Below, piece after piece: positions 24,314 through 32,857 of a DNA stretch of 64,000 nucleotides. The notes under the pieces were generated by a model. The model saw nothing but the letters and a program-made list of their open reading frames with translations, was not told where the DNA came from and searched no databases. Source of the DNA: JBFMFH01 sp964481395 (GTDB lineage Bacteria > Acidobacteriota > Vicinamibacteria > Vicinamibacterales > JAKQTR01). Each line of letters begins with the position of its first letter. Within the stretch, counting starts at the first letter, position 1. A program made the translations under genes and the position numbers. The DNA lies in contig CAYZYG010000003.1 of NCBI GenBank assembly GCA_964481395.1, forward strand, positions 1-64,000. Direction: 5' to 3'.

Positions 24314-26699
24314 CCTTGTCGATCGACACCGTGGCGAGCCAGCGCTCGCCCGGGCCGTCCGGGTTCCTGCCCAGCCACGTCTCGTCGCGTACCGTGACGC
24401 CGCGGCCGAACGAGAAGCGGTAGCCCTGCTTCACGCCCGTCGCGATGACGGTGATGTAAAACGTCTCGCCCGCCTCGCCGCGCTCGGGCGCGATGCTCAG
24501 GATGCGAGGTGGTTCGGCAGGGCGCTCGGGCGGAGTGGCCACATCCGCCTCGTCGGCGCTGATCCGGCGGTCTTCGCCGACCAGGCCGATCGCCGGGATG
24601 CTCCGCGCCTTCAGCTCCCGGGCCAGTTCGAAACTGTCGGTGAAGGGGCCCGCGAACTGATCGACCGAATAGCCGAAAGTTCCGCCCATGCCATCGGGCA
24701 TCGTCACTCCGCCGTCCTTCGGCTGGCTCGACACCATCATCCACAGGTCGTCCTTCACCGGCCCGCTGTAGGTGCCGTGGCCGGTGGCGTGGACGAGCCA
24801 CTGAGGTTTGAACGTCCGCCGGACGGCCTTGCCCTTCGACGCGAGCAGCCGCATCTCGGCGCCGAGATCGTACGCGCCGTACCCGGCCACCAGCGCGTCA
24901 GGGCTCCGGGCGAGGTGCAGCAGCACCTTGCGTCCGACCACCTCGCCGACCGCGATCTCCGGCGGGCTCGAGAGCGGCGCCACCATGGTCCTGAGGCCCG
25001 TCAGCTTGGGCACGAGGGCGTCGAGGGCGTCGTCGTAGCTCACGAACCGGCGTCCCAGCGGGATCGATTCCCGCTTCATGACCGCGTCACCCTGTCCGGC
25101 CAGGAGCGTCTCGCGCTGCTTCACCGGGGCCTCGAACTCGGTGCGCGTCCCGATGTGGAGCCAGACGTCGCCTGTCACGTAGACCTGCCACTCGTGCAGC
25201 TCGCCGCTGTCGACGATTGGCTGCAGCCCCAGCACCTCGGCACCGAAGTCGCGCGGGCTCTCTGGAACCTCGGCAGCCACCAGCGTGCGGACGTAGGCGT
25301 TGGCCGGCGGGTAGATCGCCACCTCGGCCGCGCCGAGCCGCTGCATCGCGCGCGCCAGGCCGAAGTTGTCCCGGTACGGCCCCTCCCAGCGGTCGCAGGA
25401 GTACGTGAACGTGCCGCCCATCCCGTCGGGAATCACGAAGGACGCGACAGCCGGGTTCTTCGTGTCCGGCACGGGCTCGGACGGGATGGTCATCCAGGCG
25501 TCGTCTTTCACCGGGCCCTGGATGGTCCCGTGCCCCGTGGCGTGCACGAGCCACAGCTTGCGGTACGCCGCACGCGGCGTGATGCCGTGCGTCCTCAGGA
25601 TGCCCTTCTCGGCGGACACGTCGTAGTTGTCGGCCGGGCGCAGCGCCTCGGGATCGGTGCCGCCTTCGAGGTGCAGGTAGTACCCGGTGTCGCCGAAGGT
25701 CGCCCGCACGATTTCCTTGGGCGTGCGCACGGGGTTGTAGTCGACGACGACGCGGGTGATGCGGGCACAGAGAAAGGCGAGCGCCTCGTCCCTTGTGGCG
25801 AACCCGCCCTGCAGTTCCGTCTTCGCCAGAATCCGTTCTCCGGAACCGCCGAGGATCTCCTGGTTTGCCGCTTGAGGGGCCTTGAACTGGGCCCGTGACA
25901 TCACCCGGAGCCAGCCCGCGTCGTTGGCGGCGACCAGCCAGTCCTGCTCACCGCCGGCCACGCCCCCGGGAGCACCGGCTCCCGCGCCGCCGGCCCGGCC
26001 GGGCAGCTGTTCGACGCGCAGATCGGAGAACGTGACACGAACCGGCGGAAACACCCGCTGGGCGTCGGTGCCGTTCGCGGCCGTCAACACCAGGTCCAGG
26101 GGCTCCGACGAGGGGAGGTCGAAGATCTGCAGCGTTTCCCATCCGCCCTCAACCCGGACCGACGCATGCACCTGCCCCAGGCGGCGCAGGATGCGGAGAC
26201 GCCCTGCCGAGCCGGTTTCGATGGCGCTCGATCGCTCACGCCACTCGCCGCTCTTCAGCACGCGCGCGTCGTACTGGTCCACGGCATCGGCCCAGAGCCG
26301 CCCGACGCGCACGATTTGCCGCGCCGCTCGGTCACCCGTTTCAGGCGTCGAGGCCAGGAATCCCATCGACAGGGCCGTGCCGGCAGGCGCGTCCCACGTT
26401 TCCAGGGCGTAGGAAACTTGCGCGTCGAAGTCCCCCAAGAGGGGGGTGCGGGCCCTGACCCACCCGAGACCCGCCCGGTCGGCGGGGATGGCTACGGTGG
26501 CGGCATTCGCATGCCACTCAACGACGGCGGATCCGGTGGACCGGTCCTCCCAGTCGGTGCTGGTCAGGACGAACGGCGTTGACTGGGCGCGGGCTGCAGG
26601 CGGAGCCGTCCCGGCGGCCGTGGCCGCCGCGATGCACAGGAGCGAGCGGAGGAGAGGTGTTGCGCGCACGCCGGGGTCCGGCACACGGAGCACCGCCAT
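24288..26699 (-). CDS. Exported protein with duplicated WLVHATGHG module, first gene of kinase operon
   Basis: 803 residues. A signal peptide (about 14-39, ending AARAQ) is followed by a jelly-roll region (about 42-232) of DUF1349/concanavalin-like appearance. Two tandem copies of one module come next (about 252-466 and 503-708). Each has a W-x-V strand, EF-x-APVKQRE-like helix and the near-identical block WLVHATGHGT-x-x-GPVKDD-x-WM, then PDGMGGTF-x-YS. The C-terminal 70 residues (about 731-800) look like an IPT/TIG-type Ig fold (RILSIAPERGEAGETFYITVI). I do not recognise the module. The conserved H-A-T-G-H-G and K-D-D residues could form a binding or catalytic site. I chose the ATG at 26699 because it starts the signal peptide; the frame is open upstream without conservation. 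Confidence 0.75.
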   Translation of the reverse strand: MAVLRVPDPGVRATPLLRSLLCIAAATAAGTAPPAARAQSTPFVLTSTDWEDRSTGSAVVEWHANAATVAIPADRAGLGWVRARTPLLGDFDAQVSYALETWDAPAGTALSMGFLASTPETGDRAARQIVRVGRLWADAVDQYDARVLKSGEWRERSSAIETGSAGRLRILRRLGQVHASVRVEGGWETLQIFDLPSSEPLDLVLTAANGTDAQRVFPPVRVTFSDLRVEQLPGRAGGAGAGAPGGVAGGEQDWLVAANDAGWLRVMSRAQFKAPQAANQEILGGSGERILAKTELQGGFATRDEALAFLCARITRVVVDYNPVRTPKEIVRATFGDTGYYLHLEGGTDPEALRPADNYDVSAEKGILRTHGITPRAAYRKLWLVHATGHGTIQGPVKDDAWMTIPSEPVPDTKNPAVASFVIPDGMGGTFTYSCDRWEGPYRDNFGLARAMQRLGAAEVAIYPPANAYVRTLVAAEVPESPRDFGAEVLGLQPIVDSGELHEWQVYVTGDVWLHIGTRTEFEAPVKQRETLLAGQGDAVMKRESIPLGRRFVSYDDALDALVPKLTGLRTMVAPLSSPPEIAVGEVVGRKVLLHLARSPDALVAGYGAYDLGAEMRLLASKGKAVRRTFKPQWLVHATGHGTYSGPVKDDLWMMVSSQPKDGGVTMPDGMGGTFGYSVDQFAGPFTDSFELARELKARSIPAIGLVGEDRRISADEADVATPPERPAEPPRILSIAPERGEAGETFYITVIATGVKQGYRFSFGRGVTVRDETWLGRNPDGPGERWLATVSIDKDARFDGRD

Positions 26700-27029
26700 T
26701 ATGTGCGGCCGAACCCGGTTGTCAAGTGAGCAGCGCAACCATGAGCAGCGCAACCAGCCCAACCAAGAGCCCACGACAGGGAGCGGCGTACGGCGCGAGA
26801 CGGCAATCCAGGCGGAAGCCGAGAGGACCATCCGCAGCTTCCGGTCTGCGCCACGCGAGACAGATGGCCAGGGCTCGCCGCGCGCGCCACGGAGGCGGTC
26901 GCATGACAGGTACCCGGTCTGTTCTCGGGATACTCGGTGAGCTGCCGTCCTCGCTCCCCGGAAAGTGTGCAATCGGCGTTGATCCGCCCGTGCGCGCGCG
27001 CCTACGTTGGGGCGAGTGCAGGAGGCGCG
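26700..27029. other. 330-base divergent intergenic region
   Basis: Separates the kinase-like operon (leftward) from a lipoprotein gene (rightward), so it should hold both promoters. A perfect 15-base tandem repeat lies in it at 26727-26756. No convincing -35/-10 pair or small gene is visible. Confidence 0.5.
26727..26756. repeat. Perfect 15-base tandem repeat upstream of the kinase-like operon
   Basis: TGAGCAGCGCAACCA occurs twice with no spacer (26727-26741 and 26742-26756), 28 bases upstream of the start of the leftward operon. The position fits an operator or a replication-slippage product. Nothing else in the window matches it. Confidence 0.6.
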
Positions 27030-27569
27030 ATGACCCAGATGCGACTGGCTGTTGCGGCGATGGCGGCGGTGGCGGCCGCAGGGTGCGCCTCGTCGCTCAG
27101 GACGTTCGGCGCCGATGGCAGGCCGGCCATCGGCATTCCGGTGGCGAGCCGCGTCCTCGTCCGCATCACCGAAACCACCAGCTACGTCGTGGATCCGGCG
27201 AACCCGGGCTACAGCGGCTACTGCATGCCCGAGACGAACGCTCGCTACGACTTCCTGCCGATCGGCGAGCGCATCTTCGTGGCGTTCGAACCGGCGGCGC
27301 TTGGAAGCGGCGAGTTCAAGCTCGAACTCACCGAGTCAGGCGTCCTGAAATCCGTGTCCCTGAACTCGGACGCGACGTCCGGGGCAGACGAGGTGGGCGA
27401 GTTGCTGGCAGCCGTGCTGCCGTACGTCGCCTCGCCGAAGCCGGTGTCGGAGGGCGCGCTGTTGCGCGGGGCTGACGAGACCGCCCAGCAGGTCAAGACC
27501 CGCTACTGCCTGAAGGCCGGCACGGCGGTGACGGGCATCGAGCGGGTCGCCGTCCCGCCGCCCAGGTAG
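27030..27569 (+). CDS. Predicted lipoprotein of unknown function
   Basis: 179 residues starting with a lipoprotein signal (MTQMRLAVAAMAAVAAAGC; the AAAGC lipobox puts the lipidated cysteine at about residue 19). The mature part is mostly beta (RVLVRITETTSYV, GSGEFKLELTESGVLKSVSL) with two further Cys residues. An AGGAGG ribosome-binding site lies just upstream of the ATG at 27030, which decides the start over an upstream in-frame option. It is divergent from the kinase-like operon and 46 bases before a small membrane protein. I do not recognise the family. Confidence 0.75.
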   Translation: MTQMRLAVAAMAAVAAAGCASSLRTFGADGRPAIGIPVASRVLVRITETTSYVVDPANPGYSGYCMPETNARYDFLPIGERIFVAFEPAALGSGEFKLELTESGVLKSVSLNSDATSGADEVGELLAAVLPYVASPKPVSEGALLRGADETAQQVKTRYCLKAGTAVTGIERVAVPPPR

Positions 27570-27615
27570 CCGATCACCAGGTGTCGCGTGGCCGTCCGGC
27601 CGCAGGAGCCAATCG

Positions 27616-27981
27616 ATGGGATTCAGAATCGACCTCGCCGCGTTCGCCAAGGAACTGGAAGCCCTGCCGCCCGACGCGCGGGCCGCTGCGGTCGCCGACG
27701 CCGTCGGCGCTCTGCCCGACCGGCAACGCGACACCGTGACGGCCGCGTTGGGCATTCATCTGCCCGATCCGGACCAGGCCACGGCCAACCGCCTGTGGCT
27801 CATCATCGTTAGTGCCTTCTGCCTGGTCATGGTGGGCGCGATGACCGTACTCGCGATCAGCGTCTTCGCGCCCGGGGGCGCCGGGGCGGTGATGCCGGAG
27901 ACGATCCTCACCGTGTTCACAATGGCCGCGTCGTTTCTGGCAGGGCTCCTCGCGCCGAGCCCGCTCGCCCGACGCGAGTAG
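27616..27981 (+). CDS. Small predicted inner-membrane protein
   Basis: 121 residues. A helical N-terminal segment (FAKELEALPPDARAAAVADAVGALPDRQRDTVTAALG) precedes two hydrophobic helices (about 59-85 and 94-115). GGAG lies eight bases before the ATG. No family recognised. It follows the lipoprotein gene on the same strand and may be co-expressed with it. Confidence 0.65.
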   Translation: MGFRIDLAAFAKELEALPPDARAAAVADAVGALPDRQRDTVTAALGIHLPDPDQATANRLWLIIVSAFCLVMVGAMTVLAISVFAPGGAGAVMPETILTVFTMAASFLAGLLAPSPLARRE

Positions 27982-28131
27982 ACACCCGCGCCAGCCGAAC
28001 ACCCCCGCGCTAGAGCGGGTCTCATCCCGGAGTTTGGGACGGCGCGGCACGCTGGCCGCGCGTGTCGGCCCAGGCTGTCCCTGCGGATTCCGCGCACACA
28101 ACCGGTGCTCCGGAGTAATCTGGGCGTGACG

Positions 28132-29577
28132 ATGACGAATGTACTCGACCTCGCCGCCGACCCTGCCAGCCTCGAACTCACGCCCGACGAGATGCGCCGA
28201 CTGGGCGATGAGGCCCTCGACCGGATTGTCGCGCACGTCGCGTCGATTCCTGGCCAGCCGGTCCGGGGCGACGTCGATGCCGCGGCCGCGCTCTGCGCGT
28301 CGATGCGTGAATCCGCGCCGGAGCACGGTTCGTCGATTGAAGCTGTTCTCGGCCCGCTGTTCGACGATTGGATTCCGCGCTCGTACACCACGCCCTCGCC
28401 CGGGTACCTGGCCTACATCCCCGGGGGCGGCCTCTACCCGGCGGCCGTCGCGGACTTCATCAGCGCCGCCACGAACCGGTACACGGGCGTGTGGCTCGCC
28501 TCGCCGGCCCTCGTGCAGCTCGAGGCCAACGTGCTCGACTGGTTCCGCGACTGGATGTCGTTTCCCCAGTCGACACGCGGCCTGCTGACGACAGGCGGAT
28601 CGATGGCGGCGTTCAACGCCATCCTGTGCGCGCGCGAGCGGCACCTCGGCCGCGACGTTCGTCCGGGCGTTCTCTACGCGACGACCCATGTGCACCACTC
28701 GGTGGAGAAGGCGGCGAAGCTCGCGGGCATCTTCGAGGACCGCGTGCGGCACGTGCCGGTGGATGCGCACTTCCGTTTGCGCGTGGACGCGCTGACCGAC
28801 GCCGTCCGCGCCGACCGCGCCGCGGGCCTCCGGCCGTTCATGGTCGTGTCGTCGGCCGGCACGACGAACACCGGTGCCGTGGATCCGATCGACGCGGTGG
28901 CCGACCTGTGCGCGGCCGAGGGGCTGTGGCACCACGTGGACGGCGCCTACGGCGCGTTCTTCCACATGTGTCCCGAACTGCGGCCGCTGCTGGCCGGGCT
29001 GCCGCGCGCCGATTCACTCACCCTCGACCCGCACAAGGGGATGTTCCTGCCGTACGGCACGGGCGCGCTCCTCGTACGCGACGGCTCCGCGCTTCGCGCG
29101 GTGCACGGCATGTCGGCTGGCTACCTGCCCGGCACACCGGATCCGGACGCGTTCTACGACCCGAGTCAGTACGGTCCTGAGCTGTCGCGCGGTTTCCCAG
29201 GGCTGCGCATCTGGATGTGCCTGAAGGTCTTCGGGGCCGCGCGCTTCCGGGCCGCGCTCGCCGAGAAGCGCGCGCTGGCGGTGCACGCCGCCGATCGCGT
29301 CGCCTCGCTGCCGGGCATCGTGATGGTGGCGCCGCCGCAGTTGTCGCTCTTCGCATTCCACGTCACGCGGTCAGGCGCGACGCTGGACGAGGAGAATCGC
29401 GCCACGGCGGACCTGCTCGAGCGCGTGACGCGTCGCGGTCGCGTGATGCTCACCGGCTGCACGGTCGACGGGCGCTTCCTCGGTCGCGTGTGCGTCCTCA
29501 GCTTCCGCACCCGCCAGGCGCAGATCGACGCGTGCGTGGAAGACATCGCGCACGAACTCGACGCCATTCCCGCCTGA
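28132..29577 (+). CDS. Group II PLP-dependent amino acid decarboxylase
   Basis: 481 residues resembling aromatic-L-amino-acid or tyrosine/tryptophan decarboxylases. Visible motifs: HPGYLAYIPGGGL-type substrate region (PSPGYLAYIPGGG), TTGGSMAAFNAI (PLP phosphate site), HVHHSVEKAAKLAGI, HVDGAYGAFF (aspartate of the cofactor pyridine and following alanine), and the Schiff-base lysine in LTLDPHKGMFLP (K302). The C-terminal domain ends normally. I chose the ATG at 28132 over a GTG at 28105 because family proteins start close to the first helix. It would convert an aromatic or acidic amino acid to the amine; the exact substrate is not readable. No transporter is adjacent. Confidence 0.85.
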   Translation: MTNVLDLAADPASLELTPDEMRRLGDEALDRIVAHVASIPGQPVRGDVDAAAALCASMRESAPEHGSSIEAVLGPLFDDWIPRSYTTPSPGYLAYIPGGGLYPAAVADFISAATNRYTGVWLASPALVQLEANVLDWFRDWMSFPQSTRGLLTTGGSMAAFNAILCARERHLGRDVRPGVLYATTHVHHSVEKAAKLAGIFEDRVRHVPVDAHFRLRVDALTDAVRADRAAGLRPFMVVSSAGTTNTGAVDPIDAVADLCAAEGLWHHVDGAYGAFFHMCPELRPLLAGLPRADSLTLDPHKGMFLPYGTGALLVRDGSALRAVHGMSAGYLPGTPDPDAFYDPSQYGPELSRGFPGLRIWMCLKVFGAARFRAALAEKRALAVHAADRVASLPGIVMVAPPQLSLFAFHVTRSGATLDEENRATADLLERVTRRGRVMLTGCTVDGRFLGRVCVLSFRTRQAQIDACVEDIAHELDAIPA

Positions 29578-29711
29578 TGCCGGTCCGCCCTCTCACGTGC
29601 CGCTGGGCGGCCTGAGCTCGTCGAACGGCCGAATTTGCGCCTGCAGCCGCGATTCGGTAAGGTTGTCTGGTCCCTCCAAATCCGTTTGCGGTCCCCAGGG
29701 CTTCTCCTTCG

Positions 29712-30938
29712 ATGGAATCTCGACTGACGTTACCCGTCGCGCTCGTGTTCGGGCGCCGTCCACTCGCATGGCCCTCACGCTCCCGGCCGGCGTCTCGGCC
29801 CCGCGTGCGCGGGATCGCGGCGTCGTTCGTGCCGCTGCTGACCGCGCTTCTGGCGGCCACCGGATGTGGCCTGGTGTCCGGTCCATCCGCGGTACCGGTG
29901 GCCTCGGCCGGGTCCGGAGTCGTTCAGGAAGAGATAGCCGGCCCAGGCACGGTCCAGGCTCGCTACGCGGTCGGCATCAGCAGCCGCATGACTGGCACGC
30001 TCGATCGCGTGCTGGTGGACGTGGGTGACGAAGTCGTTCGTGGCCAGTTGCTTGCCGCGCTCGATCGGACGGAACTCGAGGCGCGCGTCCGCTCGGCGAC
30101 AAGCGCTGTCGCGAGCGCGCGTCAGGATGTCGAACTGGCGAAGGCCAATCTGGCCAAGGCGAGGGCGGATCTCGATCTCGCGCGCACGCGCGACCGGCGC
30201 GCGCAGGCCCTCGCGGGCAAGGGCGTGGTGGCCGCCGCGGAGGCGGACGATGCCCGCGGAGCGCTGCAGGCGGCCGAAGCGAACGAGCAGGCGGCCCGTG
30301 CCTCGATTGAAGCCAAAGAGGCGCTGCTCGCGCGCCTGCTCGAGGAGCAGCGCGTCGCTGAAACCGTGCTCTCGTACACCGCGCTGACGAGTCCGATGGC
30401 CGGCGTGATCACGCGTCGCGCCCTCGAGCCGGGCAGCGCCGTTTCGCCGGGTGCGGTGATCCTCCAGCTCGTGGACGCCGACTCGCTCTGGGTGGCGACG
30501 CTCGTGGACCAGGTGCTGGCGGGTCGCGTGACGGTCGGCCAGCAAGCCACGATCCGTCTTCGTTCGGGCGCAGAGTACGCCGGCCACGTCGCGCGCGTGG
30601 CCCTCGAGGCCGACCCGGTGACACGGGAACTCGAGATCAACGTGGCCTTCGACACGAAGCCGCCACGCTTCGCCATCCACGAGCAGGCGGACGTCACCAT
30701 CGTCGGCCGACGAGCCAGCGGGATCGTGGTGCCCGCCGGGGCGCTGCGCCGCGGCGAGGGGGGCGCCAGCGTCTTCGTGCTCGACAACGGCACCGCGAAG
30801 CGTCGCCCGGTGCGCGTCGGCCTCGCCGGTTCGGATCGCGTGATCGTCACGGAGGGACTCACCGGGGGTGAACTGGTGATCCTGGCCCCGGCCGTCCAGG
30901 ACGGCCAGCGCGTGACGGCCGCCGAGAAGGGGCGGTAG
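29712..30938 (+). CDS. Periplasmic adaptor (MFP/HlyD) of an ABC export system
   Basis: 408 residues. A basic N-terminus leads to a hydrophobic segment ending in AATGC (C52), a possible lipobox. The body has a biotinyl-lipoyl half (GISSRMTGTLDRVLVDVGDEVVRGQLLAALD), a long coiled hairpin (about 125-225), a second lipoyl half (YTALTSPMAGVITRRALEPGSAVSPGA) and a beta-barrel. This is the standard order for membrane-fusion proteins. The following FtsX-type permease (3-base gap) and ATPase complete the tripartite exporter. The long basic N-terminus is unusual; a later start cannot be excluded. Confidence 0.85.
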   Translation: MESRLTLPVALVFGRRPLAWPSRSRPASRPRVRGIAASFVPLLTALLAATGCGLVSGPSAVPVASAGSGVVQEEIAGPGTVQARYAVGISSRMTGTLDRVLVDVGDEVVRGQLLAALDRTELEARVRSATSAVASARQDVELAKANLAKARADLDLARTRDRRAQALAGKGVVAAAEADDARGALQAAEANEQAARASIEAKEALLARLLEEQRVAETVLSYTALTSPMAGVITRRALEPGSAVSPGAVILQLVDADSLWVATLVDQVLAGRVTVGQQATIRLRSGAEYAGHVARVALEADPVTRELEINVAFDTKPPRFAIHEQADVTIVGRRASGIVVPAGALRRGEGGASVFVLDNGTAKRRPVRVGLAGSDRVIVTEGLTGGELVILAPAVQDGQRVTAAEKGR

Positions 30939-30941
30939 GGC

Positions 30942-32138
30942 ATGGACCTGGCGGTCAAGGACATGCGGCGCCACGCGGGGCGCTTCATCGGCACCGTCGT
31001 CGGCGTGAGCCTGCTCATCTCGATCGTGCTCATCATGAACGGGATGTACCGCGGCAACATCGCGGATGGCATCTGGCTGATCGACCACACAGACGTGGAT
31101 CTGTGGGCCGTGGAGCGGGACCGCGGCGGGCCGTTCAACGAGTCGTCTCGTGTGCCGGAGACCCTGTACCGTGCCGTCGCCGCCGTGCCAGGCGTCGCGG
31201 TGTCGAGCCCGTTCATTTTCTACACGGTCGAGCGCGAGATCGAAGGACGCAGCCAGCACTTCACGATCATCGGGTACGACGTATTGGGTGGTCTCGGCGG
31301 CCCTCCGGCCGTGCAGTCGGGCCGGGGGATTCGCGAGCCGCGCTACGAGGTCGTGGCCGACGCGAAGCTCGGCCTCCGGCTCGGCCAGCGGATCCGCCTC
31401 GGGCGGCACGACTACACGGTCGTCGGTCTGACGAAGCGAGCCGTGGATCTCGGGGGCAACCCGCTCCTCTACATGTCTCTGCCGGACGCCCAGGAAGTGC
31501 TGTACCAGCGTGACAACGAGGCCATCCGGTCGGCCCGGTACGCCACGCGGCGGGCGATCGAGGCTCAGGGATACTCGCCCGCGGAGGCGGAGCGCCTGCT
31601 GCCGATGATCTCGGGGGCCGAGACCCGCACGATTGCCGCCGTGCTGGTGCGGGTCCAGCCGGGCGTCGACGTGAACGCCGTCAAGGCCGGCATCGAGGCA
31701 CGGCTGCTGCTCTCGGCCTTCACGCCCGACGAACAGCGCGATCTGCTGCTGAGGGGGCGTCTGATGCGGATGACCCAGGTCCTCGGCCTGTTCCGCACCC
31801 TGCTCGTGATCGTGTCCGTCGTCATCATGGCGCTCATCGTCTATGTGATGACGATGGACAAGATCAAGTCGATCGCCACGTTGAAGCTCATCGGCGCGTC
31901 CAACATCGTCATCGTGCGGCTGATCCTCGAGCAGTCGCTCCTGCTGGCCGTGGTCGGCAGCGTGACCGCGTGGGGCCTCGTTCAGCTGACGCAGGAATCC
32001 TTCCCACGAACGCTCGTCTTCGAGACGTTCGACACGGCGGTGACGTTCGGCGTGCTGTTCGTCGGCGGGATCGTGGCGAGTCTGTTCGGCATCTGGCGCG
32101 CGCTGCGTACCCCGCCGTCGCTCGCGCTGGGGGGATGA
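30942..32138 (+). CDS. FtsX/DevC-type ABC transporter permease
   Basis: 398 residues with the single-FtsX layout: N-terminal helix (FIGTVVGVSLLISIVLIMNGMYR, about 14-36), a periplasmic domain, then three C-terminal helices from about residue 275 (LFRTLLVIVSVVIMALIVYVM, SLLLAVVGSVTAWGLV and FGVLFVGGIVASLFGIWRAL). The KSIATLKLIGASN stretch is the cytosolic coupling helix region typical of DevC/MacB permeases. Its stop overlaps the ATPase start by four bases (ATGA). With the adaptor and ATPase it likely exports a lipid, peptide or drug; substrate unknown. Confidence 0.87.
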   Translation: MDLAVKDMRRHAGRFIGTVVGVSLLISIVLIMNGMYRGNIADGIWLIDHTDVDLWAVERDRGGPFNESSRVPETLYRAVAAVPGVAVSSPFIFYTVEREIEGRSQHFTIIGYDVLGGLGGPPAVQSGRGIREPRYEVVADAKLGLRLGQRIRLGRHDYTVVGLTKRAVDLGGNPLLYMSLPDAQEVLYQRDNEAIRSARYATRRAIEAQGYSPAEAERLLPMISGAETRTIAAVLVRVQPGVDVNAVKAGIEARLLLSAFTPDEQRDLLLRGRLMRMTQVLGLFRTLLVIVSVVIMALIVYVMTMDKIKSIATLKLIGASNIVIVRLILEQSLLLAVVGSVTAWGLVQLTQESFPRTLVFETFDTAVTFGVLFVGGIVASLFGIWRALRTPPSLALGG

Positions 32139-32812
32139 TGGCCGTCGTCGAAGTCGAAGGCCTCCGCAAGGTGTTCGGGAGCGGCGATCTCGCCGTGACC
32201 GCGCTCGACGGGGTGGATGTCGAGATTCAGGCGGGCGAGCTGTTCGCGCTGCTGGGTCCGAGCGGGTCCGGCAAGAGCACGCTGCTCCTGTGCATCAGCC
32301 TGATCGTCGAGCCCACGGCCGGCCGGATCCGCGTCGCGGGGAGAGACGTGTTCGCCGACGGCGCCTCACGCGTCAACGCGCGCCGCTACCGACGCGAGAG
32401 CATCGGCTTCGTCTTTCAGTCGCACAACCTGATTCCGTTCCTGAACGCGCGCGACAATGTGGCGGTGGCCGTCGAACTCGGCGGCGAGAGCTCCCGTCGG
32501 GCGAGGCGCCGTGCGATGGAACTGCTCGAGTACCTGGAACTCGGATCGCGGGCTCACGCCACGCCGGACGCGCTGTCAGGCGGCGAACAGCAGCGGGTCG
32601 CCATCGCGCGGGCTCTGGCGAACTCGCCGCCGGTCATCTTCGCCGACGAGCCCACCGCGTCGCTCGACACCGAGCGCGGCTTCAAGGTCATGGGCCTCCT
32701 GCGGAAGATCGCCAGGGAGCGCCAGTCGGCCGTCATCGTCGTCACGCACGACGAGCGAATGATCGAAGGCTTCGACACCGTGAAGCGGCTGCGCGACGGC
32801 CGGTTCGGGTGA
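32135..32812 (+). CDS. ABC transporter ATPase (MacB/LolD-like)
   Basis: 225-residue ATP-binding subunit. Walker A GPSGSGKST (about residues 42-50), Q-loop FVFQSHNLIPFLNARDN, signature LSGGEQQRVAIARAL, Walker B VIFADEPTAS and the switch histidine in IVVTHDERM are all intact. Short length and the DxDEPTASLD layout match LolD/MacB/DevA ATPases that pair with FtsX-type permeases. The start overlaps the permease stop in ATGA. No terminator or regulator is visible after it. Confidence 0.92.
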   Translation: MMAVVEVEGLRKVFGSGDLAVTALDGVDVEIQAGELFALLGPSGSGKSTLLLCISLIVEPTAGRIRVAGRDVFADGASRVNARRYRRESIGFVFQSHNLIPFLNARDNVAVAVELGGESSRRARRRAMELLEYLELGSRAHATPDALSGGEQQRVAIARALANSPPVIFADEPTASLDTERGFKVMGLLRKIARERQSAVIVVTHDERMIEGFDTVKRLRDGRFG

Positions 32813-32857
32813 CCGTCGCGCCCGGCGCGAACCGTGCGGCCTGCGTCGCCGGCCCTG

